A DNA stretch of 64,000 bases from Flavobacterium taihuense (GTDB lineage Bacteria > Bacteroidota > Bacteroidia > Flavobacteriales > Flavobacteriaceae), in contig NZ_JAHWYN010000008.1 in the NCBI RefSeq assembly GCF_019351435.1, positions 171,529 to 235,528 of the forward strand, given 5' to 3'. Of this stretch, positions 18,110 through 28,532 are shown piece by piece. Numbering within the stretch: the stretch's first letter is position 1; each line of letters begins with the position of its first letter. Under the pieces are notes generated by a model that was not told the DNA's origin, did not search any database, and saw only the letters and a list, made by a program, of their open reading frames with translations. A program made the position numbers and the translations under genes.

Positions 18110-19015
18110 ATGAACCATCAAGCCCAACAAAAGGTAAAAAACATGTACCAGATGCTTTTCGAACTGGCAACTGGCAACCTTACATTTAGGTTACAACGAG
18201 ATACCGAGAATCATCAGCTGGATGAACTTGTAGTCCTACTCAATACGACCGCCGAAAAAATGGAGTTGCTAATTTCGCAATTGGGATATATAAATCCGCA
18301 TTACTCCTACCAAAACTTGGTTCGGGCTACCCTAATTCTGGACAACAACTTTACGATCAAGAGCTTCAGTCCTGAAGTGCCTATCCTTTTGGAATACCAC
18401 GCTGACCAGCTTTTTGAACTGGGTTTTCACGAAATCTTAGCCAGACCATCCATTCCGCTATGGGAAGTCATTAAAGCAGCAACATCGGCCGATGTAAAAA
18501 CTCATTCTACTGTTCAATTTTTGTTTCTCACATCAAGTCAGCACCTCATCCCCTCTTTCTGTACCGTTTCAAGGCTCCTGTATAGCAATTGGATTATCAT
18601 CAATTCCATTACAACGATTCTTCAGGATCTCCTGCCGGAAGCAACTGATGCATCAAATTCCGTAAATAACCGCCAATCAGATGCGATACTAATTCAAAAT
18701 GTCCGTACTTACATTTTAAAAAACTTAGAAAATCCGTTACCAAACACAAACGAATTGTCAAAAATGTTCCATGTAAATGAATTCAAATTAAAAGACAGTT
18801 TCAGACATTTCTTCAACACCAGTATCTATCAGTTTTACACCGAAGAGCGATTAAAAAAAGCGCAATTGTTAATCTTGCAAACTGGCATACCTTTAAAGGA
18901 AATCGCTTTTATCAGTGGGTATAATGACTACACCAACTTCTATAAAGCGTTCAAAAAACGATTCAACTATTCGCCAAGTGAATTGAAGCGCGAGAATATA
19001 CAAGATAAAATATAG
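18110..19015 (+). CDS. AraC-family transcriptional regulator
   Basis: This 301-residue cytoplasmic protein begins with a HAMP-like helical segment (about residues 10-65), followed by a PAS-like region (about 70-190). The C-terminal AraC double helix-turn-helix spans about 195-295, with NTNELSKMFHVNEFKLKDSF and EIAFISGYNDYTNFYKAFKK. It probably controls the following MauE/DUF6520 genes and possibly the convergent SusCD operon (inference from position). It is preceded by a palindromic operator and a perfect -7 box, shared in design with the rteC-like gene 36 kb away. Confidence 0.85.
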   Translation: MNHQAQQKVKNMYQMLFELATGNLTFRLQRDTENHQLDELVVLLNTTAEKMELLISQLGYINPHYSYQNLVRATLILDNNFTIKSFSPEVPILLEYHADQLFELGFHEILARPSIPLWEVIKAATSADVKTHSTVQFLFLTSSQHLIPSFCTVSRLLYSNWIIINSITTILQDLLPEATDASNSVNNRQSDAILIQNVRTYILKNLENPLPNTNELSKMFHVNEFKLKDSFRHFFNTSIYQFYTEERLKKAQLLILQTGIPLKEIAFISGYNDYTNFYKAFKKRFNYSPSELKRENIQDKI

Positions 19016-19176
19016 AAATGTAAATGGTGCAATTCAATTTTTAGCTCCCTCTTTTTTGGGAGGGGCTGGGGTGCCGTTATCCCCATTTCACTTTTGCATA
19101 GTGAAATTCCCAATACGCAAACAACTATCGCTTTAATAATCAGAATTTTACAACACAAAAATAAAAAAATACTGAT

Positions 19177-20709
19177 ATGAAACTATCGATTTCACAAACC
19201 AATAAAATTGCAGCATTCATCTGTTATTTGTACATACTCTTATTTACCTATGCAGCAGTAAGCAAACTGCTTGATTTTGAAAACTTTCAAGTCCAATTAG
19301 GACAGTCCCCGTTGCTGAGTGCTTTTGCTGGTTTTTTATCGAGGTTCGTTCCAATACTAGAACTCCTTATTGTAGTAATGCTACTTTTTCCCCGATTTCG
19401 TCTTACAGCACTTTTTGCTTCCTTTAATTTGATGCTGATGTTTACCTCATACATCTATATCATTTTACATTTCAGCTCCTTTATTCCTTGCTCCTGTGGG
19501 GGAATCCTCGAAAAAATGGGATGGAATGAACATCTGATATTCAATATAATATTCATCCTATTAGCTATCGTTGGAATTCTAATACTACGTAATTCAGCAG
19601 TAAGAAAACTTCCAATTTCAAAGCCTCGTAACCTTGTCATTGTTTTTGCAGTATCTACTATATTAAGTATAGGGATCGTATCAGGGCTGTTCTTGGCCTC
19701 CGAAAACATAATCCACTATCATAATAAATTCACAAGACGTTTTCTTCATTTTCCTGCTGTAAAAGCGAGGGAAACCAACCTTGAGTTAAACTCTTATTAC
19801 ATTGCAGGTAGTGATAACAATAAAATATATCTCGGTAACACCACCGCGCAACTACTGGTAACGGTACTCGATTCTACTTTAAAACAAAAAACACAATACC
19901 AGATTGAATTGGATCACAAAAACCTCCCTTTCAAATCCGTAAAGATAAAAGTGGCAGCTCCTTATTTCTATGCTTACGATGGTTCCGTACCCTGCATTTT
20001 CATGGGAAATATTAAGGACTGGAAAGCCAAACTGGTAAAAAAAGGAAAACAATACTTTACACTTGCAGAACCGATGGATTCAACTTTAATGGCGGTACGT
20101 ACACAAAAAAGAGTTAGTGGCGAAAGCGTTATGGCTACAATAGATTTGCGTGATACTACCAAAACACAACTTAATCCAGTCCTTTTGCAAAAACAAATCG
20201 ACGGTGTTTTTGATACGGATGGTCAAATGGCTTACAGCAAACAGTTGAACCGACTGGTTTATTTGTATGCGTATCGCAACCAGTACACAGTGGCTGACAA
20301 AAATCTCACTATCGATTATAGGGGAAATACGATCGATACAATGAGCCATGCCAACCTCAACATTGTTACTATTAAGAGTCGCAATCAAAAAAAACTGGGA
20401 CAACACCCCCTTATTGTAAATAAAAACGTTACGATATTCCATAATCTGCTCTTTGTCAATTCCGGAATACCGGGACGCTATGAAAACATAAAAATGTGGG
20501 AACAGGCAAGCATTATTGACGTATATGACATTTCAGGGAATAGCTACATCTTAAGTTTTTATATCTATAATGAAGAGAATACTAAAATGAAAAACTTTGT
20601 AGTAGAGCATTCAGCGTTGTATGCACTGATTGGCAATCGCATCGTCAGGTACAATCTGGGCAAATCCATCATCAAAAACTATCAAAACAACAAAAAGCGC
20701 ACAAAATAA
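19177..20709 (+). CDS. MauE/DoxX-type redox-associated membrane protein with large C-terminal domain
   Basis: This 510-residue protein has an N-terminal MauE/DoxX-like domain of four to five helices (about residues 10-175), including the C-S-C-G-G motif at PCSCGGILEKMGW. The remaining 330 residues form a beta-rich domain presumably outside the inner membrane. MauE proteins help form disulphides in periplasmic proteins. The downstream gene encodes an exported peptide with four cysteines, so a role in its maturation is a reasonable inference. It lies 161 bp after the AraC gene and 87 bp before the DUF6520 gene. Confidence 0.8.
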   Translation: MKLSISQTNKIAAFICYLYILLFTYAAVSKLLDFENFQVQLGQSPLLSAFAGFLSRFVPILELLIVVMLLFPRFRLTALFASFNLMLMFTSYIYIILHFSSFIPCSCGGILEKMGWNEHLIFNIIFILLAIVGILILRNSAVRKLPISKPRNLVIVFAVSTILSIGIVSGLFLASENIIHYHNKFTRRFLHFPAVKARETNLELNSYYIAGSDNNKIYLGNTTAQLLVTVLDSTLKQKTQYQIELDHKNLPFKSVKIKVAAPYFYAYDGSVPCIFMGNIKDWKAKLVKKGKQYFTLAEPMDSTLMAVRTQKRVSGESVMATIDLRDTTKTQLNPVLLQKQIDGVFDTDGQMAYSKQLNRLVYLYAYRNQYTVADKNLTIDYRGNTIDTMSHANLNIVTIKSRNQKKLGQHPLIVNKNVTIFHNLLFVNSGIPGRYENIKMWEQASIIDVYDISGNSYILSFYIYNEENTKMKNFVVEHSALYALIGNRIVRYNLGKSIIKNYQNNKKRTK

Positions 20710-20796
20710 AAACATAAAAATCTATTGGCCAAGTAGCAGGACTAAGATCGAAAACCTGTAAAAAAGAGTAGATCATAAATTTTAAAATTTCTTATT

Positions 20797-21069
20797 ATGA
20801 AGACTACATTTTTAAATTTAGTAATGCCAATGGCTGCAGTTGCAGTAGGATTGGCAGGAGCATTGACAACCAATGCGATGGAAAAAAGCAATAGTAAACT
20901 GGCTCCCGTAATGGGCTACAAACATGTAAGTGTTGCCATACCTTGTCAGCAGGTACAACTGTGTTCCAATAACGGAACTTTCGTCTGTACATCCGACATC
21001 GACGGAGCTAATCTCTATGCAAAACCGGGCACAACCTGTCCGAATCAGCTTTTTAGAGATACACAATAG
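20797..21069 (+). CDS. DUF6520 family small exported peptide
   Basis: This 90-residue protein has a signal-like N-terminus (LVMPMAAVAVGLAGALTTNA) followed by a short mature part with four cysteines (PCQQVQLC, FVCTSD, TTCPNQ). Length, the N-terminal pattern and the MauE neighbour match DUF6520. The function of this family is not established. The four cysteines suggest two disulphides. A strong terminator follows at 21090. The nearby peptidase and SusCD genes run towards it on the other strand. Confidence 0.75.
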   Translation: MKTTFLNLVMPMAAVAVGLAGALTTNAMEKSNSKLAPVMGYKHVSVAIPCQQVQLCSNNGTFVCTSDIDGANLYAKPGTTCPNQLFRDTQ

Positions 21070-21089
21070 CTAAAAGCTTTTTTTATTAC

Positions 21090-21129
21090 AATGCCGTCTG
21101 AATCAAATTCAGGCGGCATTGTTTTTTTT
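21090..21129 (+). terminator. Rho-independent terminator after the DUF6520 gene
   Basis: Arms AATGCCGTCTGAAT (21090-21103) and ATTCAGGCGGCATT (21107-21120) pair over 14 bp with one wobble and are followed by G and eight T residues. Confidence 0.9.
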
Positions 21130-21154
21130 ATCATTATTATTTCAAGACAAATAA

Positions 21155-23779
21155 TCAATGAGGGTCTGCAACCATCCACGACTTCAAAGGCTCATTTTTC
21201 AGATAATACCCAAACCACTCTTCGGTACGTTGCGTCAGGTCTTTTTGATGCGATCCATCCACCAATATATGACCTTCCCCGGGATAAATCAACATCGTGT
21301 GTGTTTTTCCAAGCCTTCTTAAAGCAAGATAGAATTCGATACTTTGATAGTAATTAACATGTCGATCTTCGGCGCCAGTCCAAGCTAATAAAGGCGTATG
21401 AACATTGGCTGCTTGTAACACGGAAGAATTTCTAAGGTAGCTCTCTGTATCTTCAAACAGCGATTTCCCAACCCTCAACTGGTCATATTCAGCCCGCCAA
21501 AAGTCTGGCTTTTGGTAATTTCCACCTATATACAAATAGGCGCTGACCAAATCAGTCCATGCCGCTCCTGCTATAGCCGTGGCAAATCGATCCGTTTGCG
21601 TTATGATGAAATCCGTTTCATACCCGCCAAAAGAATGACCAATCAGGCCAATCTTCGAAGGATCAACTAAACCTTTTGCAATTACAGCATCAGTTGCGGC
21701 CAATACACAGGCAGTAGCCGATGAACCCACTTCTCCCAACTCATATACGATATCAGGACGCAAAACAAAATAACCCTGTGCGCTAAAATTGCTGATATTG
21801 AACCCACCCTCTTCAAACACCGTGGGATTACTATAATCATGTAGATACTGAAACTGACGCTGGTAAATTTGAACCACCATCGGATAGCGCTTCCCAATCT
21901 GATAATCTGCCGGATAAATAAGTAATCCAGATAGCTGTTTCCCCTTAACAGTATAATGGATTTGCTCCGCTTTTCCCCAATGATAATCCTCCTGTTGCGG
22001 ATTACTTTGAACTAATTCCCTCCCACGGGCTTTAAAATCGGATTGGAATACTATCCTTGGTGCACATTCATAGCTTTGCACAACATACAAGAAAGCATCA
22101 CTGTTAACCGCTTTGAGGAATTGATTTGTTTTCTTGGCTTCCCAAACCAAAGGCTTTGCGCCTTCCCTCCTATTCCATGAATAATAACCGCTGGATCCCG
22201 TACTTTTTTCATGTGCTTCCAGAATCAATTGGTCATTAAAATGAAACTGTCCAGTATGCAATTCATAGGCATCCGTTTTAGTTTGTTGCTGGGCATTTAA
22301 CGGTTTAATTCTAAAGCTGATTCCCTTTTCCCTCCCACGAGTCAATCGGACTCTGGAGGAGCCATCAGGCGAAACTTCCCAAATATCAAACTCATCATAC
22401 AAAAGAATCGATTGGTCATTAGCCGTCCAACCCGGGTTCCCATAAGCCATTGGATCGCTAGGTCGATCATATTGTTCGTTAAAAAAGGATACTGATAAAT
22501 TTTCAGTAATGTTGGTATGCGTTTCTTTAGCTATATCATACACCCACCAACTCCCGGCTTTAGGATACGAAATGTATTTCCCGTTAGGAGACATTAATAG
22601 AGTCATAATATCCCCCGAATGTTTTTCCAGAATCATTTTTCTTTTGCCAGTAGACAATTCGGTAATAAAAATATCCCGTACCCCATCATAATTAGACTGT
22701 GGCTCATAGGCTAGCGGATCATAGCTTATCGCATAAGTAAAGTCCCCGTTCAAAGCACCCTCTGGCAGCTTCTTATCCGTAATCTGAAAAAAGCGGTTGC
22801 TTTTTGGCCACCAAACTGCCAATTTATTCCGCTCTGCTGGCGCACCAAAAAGCTGTTTATTGGGATAAAGCAACTTATCGGCCGCATTCCATATCTGAAC
22901 ACCTGTTCCCGATGCCTCTGGGGTCACAGCATTTTCCTCTAATTCAAAAAAGACGCGCTCACCGTCTGGGGATAGCATAATTGAACCATTCCGCATTGAA
23001 ATTTGCATATCCTGCGGAAAATCTTCCCGCCCTTCTGGAGCAAAACGAATTAGCTTTTTATCATCGGTAGTATAGTAAAACACTTTTGCATTGCTAATGT
23101 CCTGCTGCATAAAAGCAATCCTATTACCCCTCCAGCTAAGGTTTTGAAATCCTTTACTGGTATCAGTTACAATGTTGCGCTTCACAATCGTTTTTCCAAG
23201 CTCTAACATTCCAACAGAATAGTGACTAACCGAATCCACACAATAAACCAAAGCATTCCCTGTGGCATCAAGTTTCCAACTGCTCACATCAGCAATACGC
23301 CCCGCAATTTTTCCTTTCCTGTCTTTTATGACCAGCTCGCTTTTATTTTCAGCTTGCTTTAGGAACTGAAGTAGGTACTTGCCGTTTTTGGTAAAAACAA
23401 AACTGCTTACATTTGGGGTATACTGTAGGTCTCCGGTCACTAAATTTTGCATCACTAGTGTATCATGCATTTTACAGCCAAACCACTTTTCCCCGTTAAA
23501 ACTTCCTTCATAACCATGTGGATAGGCATACCTGATATTCCCTTTTGTACTTTTAACGAACAAGGTATCCTTCTTCGATTCATACTGCAACTGATAACTC
23601 GCCCAATTCCCTTTATCGGAAATGGTTTTGGTTCGTAACGTACTCCACAGATGGTAATCCGCGGCGGTAAGTTGCTTTTTTTGTTTCACCTGCCCCATCA
23701 TCAAGCAGGAAAGGAACAAAAAATAAATCCCCATAGACTCGAGAATAAAACGTTGGTAGGCTTTACATCTTTTTTTCAT
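21155..23779 (-). CDS. S9 family (prolyl oligopeptidase-type) secreted peptidase
   Basis: With the ATG at 23779 the protein has 874 residues and a signal peptide (SMGIYFLFLSCLMMGQ); an upstream in-frame ATG at 23803 would overlap susD. The N-terminal two thirds form a beta-propeller. The C-terminal alpha/beta-hydrolase carries the catalytic triad: serine in GLIGHSFGGYE (about residue 716), aspartate in WTGAEDRHV (about 805) and histidine in YPGEGHILV (about 837). It should cleave peptides in the periplasm or outside. It is the last gene of a susC-susD-peptidase operon, which suggests the SusCD pair handles peptides or peptide-linked substrates. Confidence 0.88.
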   Translation of the reverse strand: MKKRCKAYQRFILESMGIYFLFLSCLMMGQVKQKKQLTAADYHLWSTLRTKTISDKGNWASYQLQYESKKDTLFVKSTKGNIRYAYPHGYEGSFNGEKWFGCKMHDTLVMQNLVTGDLQYTPNVSSFVFTKNGKYLLQFLKQAENKSELVIKDRKGKIAGRIADVSSWKLDATGNALVYCVDSVSHYSVGMLELGKTIVKRNIVTDTSKGFQNLSWRGNRIAFMQQDISNAKVFYYTTDDKKLIRFAPEGREDFPQDMQISMRNGSIMLSPDGERVFFELEENAVTPEASGTGVQIWNAADKLLYPNKQLFGAPAERNKLAVWWPKSNRFFQITDKKLPEGALNGDFTYAISYDPLAYEPQSNYDGVRDIFITELSTGKRKMILEKHSGDIMTLLMSPNGKYISYPKAGSWWVYDIAKETHTNITENLSVSFFNEQYDRPSDPMAYGNPGWTANDQSILLYDEFDIWEVSPDGSSRVRLTRGREKGISFRIKPLNAQQQTKTDAYELHTGQFHFNDQLILEAHEKSTGSSGYYSWNRREGAKPLVWEAKKTNQFLKAVNSDAFLYVVQSYECAPRIVFQSDFKARGRELVQSNPQQEDYHWGKAEQIHYTVKGKQLSGLLIYPADYQIGKRYPMVVQIYQRQFQYLHDYSNPTVFEEGGFNISNFSAQGYFVLRPDIVYELGEVGSSATACVLAATDAVIAKGLVDPSKIGLIGHSFGGYETDFIITQTDRFATAIAGAAWTDLVSAYLYIGGNYQKPDFWRAEYDQLRVGKSLFEDTESYLRNSSVLQAANVHTPLLAWTGAEDRHVNYYQSIEFYLALRRLGKTHTMLIYPGEGHILVDGSHQKDLTQRTEEWFGYYLKNEPLKSWMVADPH

Positions 23780-23789
23780 AATAGTACTT

Positions 23790-25208
23790 TTAATAACCAT
23801 CATTTTGTGGCTCTAGATTAGGATTAAGCAACAGTTCCGATTCAGGTATCGGAAAATTACGGTCAGTACTATTCCACCCTGCCTTTAGCGGCGATAAAAC
23901 AGCATCAAGTCTTCCCGTTCTTTTGAGGTCAAAAAAACGGTGTCCAAACTCCGTAAACAGTTCCAGCCGTCTTTCCGCTATAACAGCATCAATAATGGCA
24001 GCTGCGGTTGTGGCATCCGTGTCCGCCAATCCCGCTGTATGTCTGATGATGTTGAGATCTTCTTTGGCTCCAATCAGGTCTCCTTGATGTGCCCTTGCTT
24101 CTGCACGAATCAGGTATTGCTCCGCAAGACGGAACACAATCGAGTATTCCACAGAACTTCCCGTATTAGCCACGGCTTTATACTTACTGGCATGATACCA
24201 TATATCCGTACCGTCTGTTACGGCTGTCGTCCAATGCTCTTTTCTTTGGTCGTCTGGACTAAAAGCTTCCATTAAAGTGTTCGATAATGCCGACAATGGC
24301 GGTGGCCCACTGACAAAACTAAAGGTCTCCGCTTCTTTGGTATTGTCACCGGGTATACTGGGCATCAGCTGCCAGATTGTAGTGGTACTTTCTTTTAGGA
24401 ATACTTTATCCAAATCGGCCTCCAAAACATAAAGCCCCGTTTGGTTCAGCACAGCCGAAGCCGCATTCGACGCTTCATCCCAAGCCTCCGCATAAAGGTT
24501 TACCCTTGCCAGCAATGCCTCGGCAGTCCATTTGTTGGGACGAACCCGCTCCGCACTGACATATTCCTCAGGCAGTACGGCAATGGCTTGTTCAAGGTCT
24601 CCTTTGATAAGTGCCAAAACCTCATTTTCGGGCATGCGATGCACTACCCTGTTTTGCTCATAATCGGTCGTGCGGACATAGGGAATAGCACCAAAGCAAT
24701 TCATCAAATAAAAGTGAAGCAAAGCACGCACAAAGAGCGCTTCTCCTTTCAGTTGGTCTCTGTCAGCTGTCGCAAGGGATGTCGATTTTTCCACACCGGC
24801 AATAACAGCATTAGCGGCATAAATGGAGTTATAACTGCTGTTCCACAATTCACCAACTTCACTCCCCGACGGCAATAAAGCATTATTATAAAAATTAACT
24901 TCCCCTCCATATAAGGTTAGTTCATCGGCATAAAGCCCCAACTGGCTCGAGAGTCCCGACAAGGATCCGGTGAGCAAGCCATTATCACGAATTTTAGAAT
25001 AAATATCAACCATGGCTGCATTGGCCGTGGCCTTGTCTTCAAAAACAGCCGTAGCCGTAAGTTGCGAAGCAGGCAGACCCACTTCGATAAAGCTTTCGCA
25101 ACCCGTCATCAAGCAAAACCCGACAGCTCCCCACACAAACCCCATAATTCTCAAAATCAAGGCACTGCAATACCGTGCATCGCCTGATACTTTATTGTTA
25201 TTTTTCAT
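23790..25208 (-). CDS. SusD/RagB family lipoprotein (second SusCD pair)
   Basis: From the ATG at 25208 the protein has 472 residues; the in-frame ATG at 25244 overlaps susC and was not chosen. The lipoprotein signal ends FCLMTGC. The family signatures are DQLKGEALFVRALLHFYLM and VIAERRLELFTEFGHRFFDL, with a C-terminal NFPIPESELLLNPNL. It binds the ligand for the adjacent SusC. No glycoside hydrolase is present in this operon, only the S9 peptidase, so the ligand may be peptidic. Confidence 0.9.
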   Translation of the reverse strand: MKNNNKVSGDARYCSALILRIMGFVWGAVGFCLMTGCESFIEVGLPASQLTATAVFEDKATANAAMVDIYSKIRDNGLLTGSLSGLSSQLGLYADELTLYGGEVNFYNNALLPSGSEVGELWNSSYNSIYAANAVIAGVEKSTSLATADRDQLKGEALFVRALLHFYLMNCFGAIPYVRTTDYEQNRVVHRMPENEVLALIKGDLEQAIAVLPEEYVSAERVRPNKWTAEALLARVNLYAEAWDEASNAASAVLNQTGLYVLEADLDKVFLKESTTTIWQLMPSIPGDNTKEAETFSFVSGPPPLSALSNTLMEAFSPDDQRKEHWTTAVTDGTDIWYHASKYKAVANTGSSVEYSIVFRLAEQYLIRAEARAHQGDLIGAKEDLNIIRHTAGLADTDATTAAAIIDAVIAERRLELFTEFGHRFFDLKRTGRLDAVLSPLKAGWNSTDRNFPIPESELLLNPNLEPQNDGY

Positions 25209-25224
25209 TACGCTATTTTTTAGG

Positions 25225-28200
25225 TTAAAAAGTAATTTGCACACTGCTGGTATAGATGCGAAGTGGTGGCAGAAAGCCCGCTGTCTTAAACTCTGGATCC
25301 GCCCCTTTATATTTGGTAAAGGTTAGCATGTTCTGTCCCTGAAGACTGAACCTCAATTTCATTTTTCCAGTCCAGCGTTCCGGTACATCATACGATAGTG
25401 AAATATTTTTTAGTCGGATATAAGAGGCATCGCTAATCCCCGCATCACTCTGCGCATGTCGTGTGTTCGCTCTTTGTATATTTGACTTAACACCACTGCT
25501 ATACACCTGATAAGGTTCATTATCTCCCGCCTGCTGCCAATGCTCCGTCACGGCTGCCGGTTGGTTAGTCATAGTACCGGGCATACCAAACATAAAAGTG
25601 GGGTTGAAATTTTCCTGCTTCACAAACTGGAAAAGAAAATCCAATTGAACAGGCCCATAATGCAACTGGTTTTGCAGTCCGCCATAAAACTGGGGATTCA
25701 AATTCTTAATGGTTTTACGGTCATTGGCAGCGGTAATAGCCCCGTCACCATTCACATCCTCAAACTGATAAACACCCGTCTGCGGATTAAGCCCTGTGTA
25801 GTGATACACTTTCGTGATATTCAACGGCTGTCCAATCACATATTGATTGCGATAGGGAGAACCATCCAAATTAGGAAACGACAACAGTTCATTTCTGGCT
25901 TGAGTAAAATTCAGGTTGCTGATCCAGCTGAAATTAGAATTACTGATATTTACGGTACGGATACTAATTTCAATCCCCGTATTTTGTACGGTAGCATCAA
26001 GGTTCGCCTGCAATGACGTAAACCCTGTCGTACCCGGCAACGGAATCCCAACAAGCTGGCTCGAAGAGCGGTTGCGATACCAACCCAATGTAGTAAAAAT
26101 ACGATCCTCCAAAAAACCAGTCTCCAACGCTAATTCTAATTTCGTATTGGTCTCCCATCCAAAATTCGGATTAAACAATCGTGAGGGACTAAGTCCACTA
26201 ATGCCTTGGTAGTTATTTCCTGAACTCGTATACGTATCCAGATATTGGTAATCCCCAATCTGGTCATTTCCCGTCGTTCCATAACTACCTCTGAGTTTTC
26301 CAAAACTTAGGAATCCAACATGATTCTTCATAAAAGCTTCATTCCCAAAAAGCCACGCAGCACCCAGCGCACCAAAAGTGGCAAACTGCTTCCCGGGACC
26401 AAAACGGCTCGAGCCATCCCGCCGTCCCGTAACATTCACGATATACCGTTCCAGCCAGTTAAAATTGACACGACCAAAAAAAGCTTGGTATTTGTAAACG
26501 GTTTGATTACTGCTCTGGATAGCATAATGAGCCGCTGAGCCCGGATTATCCATCTGGCTGTTACTGGAAAATCCAGACCCCATAGTCACCAGTTGGTCGC
26601 TGGTCTGCTCTTGAAAAGTACTCCCGACCAATGTCTCCATTTTTCCGCTGCCCATCTTTCGGTTCCACGAAATCTGTGGTTCCACAATCCACGATTGTCT
26701 ATTGGTTTTATTCTCAAAAATAAGCGAGGCTTCACTGCCCAATCCATAAGCGGGATTGTACATCGTCGAGGGTTGTGTATTGGTTTCATCATGCCGCAGA
26801 TCACTGTAGCCAAAACTCGACTTTAACACCAATCCTTCAACCCATTCATAGGATAAAACCGAATTGGCAATCAGGTCATCCGTCAGGCTTCTAAATTTTC
26901 CCGCTAAACTCCCCAGCGGATTATTAAACGTATTATCCTCCCAGTTCACATTTCCGTTAGCATCATAAAGCGCTGGGGCATTGGGGGCAATAGTAAGCGC
27001 CTCTCGGGTAAAATCGGTTGGGGGCAGAAAATTATCCTGCGCTGTATAGCCACCCGTAAAATTAATTCGGAACTTTTTATTCTCCGAGGCATGATTCAAA
27101 TTCACATGCATATTGCCTTTTACGTATTCAAAATCACCCGGAAAAACCGTTGTTTCTTTACTGTAATTACCACTCAACAAGAATTGCGTCTGCGCCGAAC
27201 CTCCAGACAGGGAGGACTGCACTGTGGTATAACTCGAGGTACCTCCTATAAGTGCCTTTTGCCAGTCTGTTTCACGATTGGGATCCCATCTACCATTTAC
27301 ATCATAGGCATCCGCAGGATAGTCCGTAATCCCGTCATTGGCATAGGCTTCCCTGCGCATTTGTAAATACTCAGGGGTATGCATCAAATCCATAAAACGG
27401 GTCACCTGCCCAAAACCACTCGAAACAGTGGCACTAAAACGAGTAGTCCCCTCCTTTCCTCTTTTAGTGGTGATCAGCACCACACCATTCGCACCGCGAG
27501 AACCATAAATGGCGGTGGCATCCGCATCTTTAAGCACCTCGAGACTTTCAATGTCACCGGGATTAATACTGTTTATCGGACTCGTTTGCCGTGGTGTGGT
27601 ACTCGAAGTATAAAAACTCCCTATAGCGTCCGAGGCATAGGGAACACCGTCAATAATATACAGCGGTTGGTTCCCATCGGCACGCAAGCTGTTCTGCCCC
27701 CGAATCTGGATCTCAAATCCGCTTCCCGGTACTCCTGAGTTTTGGGTAATATTAACCCCCGCCATCCTGCCCTGCATCGTGGCAAGCACATTGGTCACGG
27801 GTTGTTTCTCGATGTCCTTGGCGGTAATTTTAGAGATACTTCCGGTGCGTTCACTATTCTTTACGGAATAGTATCCCGCATTGATCTTCACTTCCTGCAA
27901 TTGGGTAGTGTTTTCCTGTAGGCTAATATTAATGGTAGTGCGTCCTTGCACATAAACCGTTTGCGTTCTATACCCTACATAGGCAAAAACCAAAACATCC
28001 TGTGGAGCGACAGAAAGAGTATAACGACCACTATAATCCGTGGCAGTGACAACATTGGATTTCCCCTGTATCGAAATACTGACTCCCGCTAAGGGATTAC
28101 TCCCATCGGTCACAGTTCCCTGTACCTGATGTTGTTGTGTATTGACAAGGCTTTGCCTACTGGAATTATTGGCTTGAACAGGCGAAAAAGACAGCATCGC

Positions 28201-28260
28201 TCCCATAAAAAACAGGAAACAAAAAGCCCTTCCACCCCTGGATAATGAAAAATTATTCAT
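25225..28260 (-). CDS. SusC/RagA TonB-dependent transporter (second pair)
   Basis: This 1011-residue protein has a signal peptide, a carboxypeptidase-D-like domain (VQGTVTDGSNPLAGVSISIQ) and a plug with the variants EVKINAGYYSVKNSERTGSI and GANGVVLITTKRG. A 22-strand-type barrel ends SVQITF. It is the first gene of the susC-susD-peptidase operon. The base composition of this operon appears somewhat richer in G+C than the flanking DNA. A hairpin in its leader (28304-28338) is the only visible control signal. Confidence 0.93.
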   Translation of the reverse strand: MNNFSLSRGGRAFCFLFFMGAMLSFSPVQANNSSRQSLVNTQQHQVQGTVTDGSNPLAGVSISIQGKSNVVTATDYSGRYTLSVAPQDVLVFAYVGYRTQTVYVQGRTTINISLQENTTQLQEVKINAGYYSVKNSERTGSISKITAKDIEKQPVTNVLATMQGRMAGVNITQNSGVPGSGFEIQIRGQNSLRADGNQPLYIIDGVPYASDAIGSFYTSSTTPRQTSPINSINPGDIESLEVLKDADATAIYGSRGANGVVLITTKRGKEGTTRFSATVSSGFGQVTRFMDLMHTPEYLQMRREAYANDGITDYPADAYDVNGRWDPNRETDWQKALIGGTSSYTTVQSSLSGGSAQTQFLLSGNYSKETTVFPGDFEYVKGNMHVNLNHASENKKFRINFTGGYTAQDNFLPPTDFTREALTIAPNAPALYDANGNVNWEDNTFNNPLGSLAGKFRSLTDDLIANSVLSYEWVEGLVLKSSFGYSDLRHDETNTQPSTMYNPAYGLGSEASLIFENKTNRQSWIVEPQISWNRKMGSGKMETLVGSTFQEQTSDQLVTMGSGFSSNSQMDNPGSAAHYAIQSSNQTVYKYQAFFGRVNFNWLERYIVNVTGRRDGSSRFGPGKQFATFGALGAAWLFGNEAFMKNHVGFLSFGKLRGSYGTTGNDQIGDYQYLDTYTSSGNNYQGISGLSPSRLFNPNFGWETNTKLELALETGFLEDRIFTTLGWYRNRSSSQLVGIPLPGTTGFTSLQANLDATVQNTGIEISIRTVNISNSNFSWISNLNFTQARNELLSFPNLDGSPYRNQYVIGQPLNITKVYHYTGLNPQTGVYQFEDVNGDGAITAANDRKTIKNLNPQFYGGLQNQLHYGPVQLDFLFQFVKQENFNPTFMFGMPGTMTNQPAAVTEHWQQAGDNEPYQVYSSGVKSNIQRANTRHAQSDAGISDASYIRLKNISLSYDVPERWTGKMKLRFSLQGQNMLTFTKYKGADPEFKTAGFLPPLRIYTSSVQITF

Positions 28261-28303
28261 AATATTGGGTTGGTTAAGTGAAACGTTAGTTTATTTAGCT
28301 ATC

Positions 28304-28338
28304 GGTCCTCTATATGTTGTCCAGACGGTTAGAGGGCC
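28304..28338 (-). promoter_or_regulatory. Hairpin in the leader of the second susC
   Basis: GGTCCTCTA (28304-28312) and TAGAGGGCC (28330-28338) pair over 9 bp with one wobble, 44 bp upstream of the ATG. It could affect translation or be an operator; no T-run follows in the direction of transcription. Confidence 0.35.
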
Positions 28339-28532
28339 TTTCTTTATTATATCGTTGGTTATATCATAGGCATATTTTTTTAATTGTTATATCAGTTTTC
28401 TTAATTCTTTGTTCTGCCATCTGCAGTCTGTTTTCCCCAATATTGTCATCCTGACGGAGGAAGGATCTCAGTTGCTAGGTCGACAAAGATTGAAGCTTTT
28501 TTTCTTTGTTCTTGCTTCTTTATTCTTTGCTC

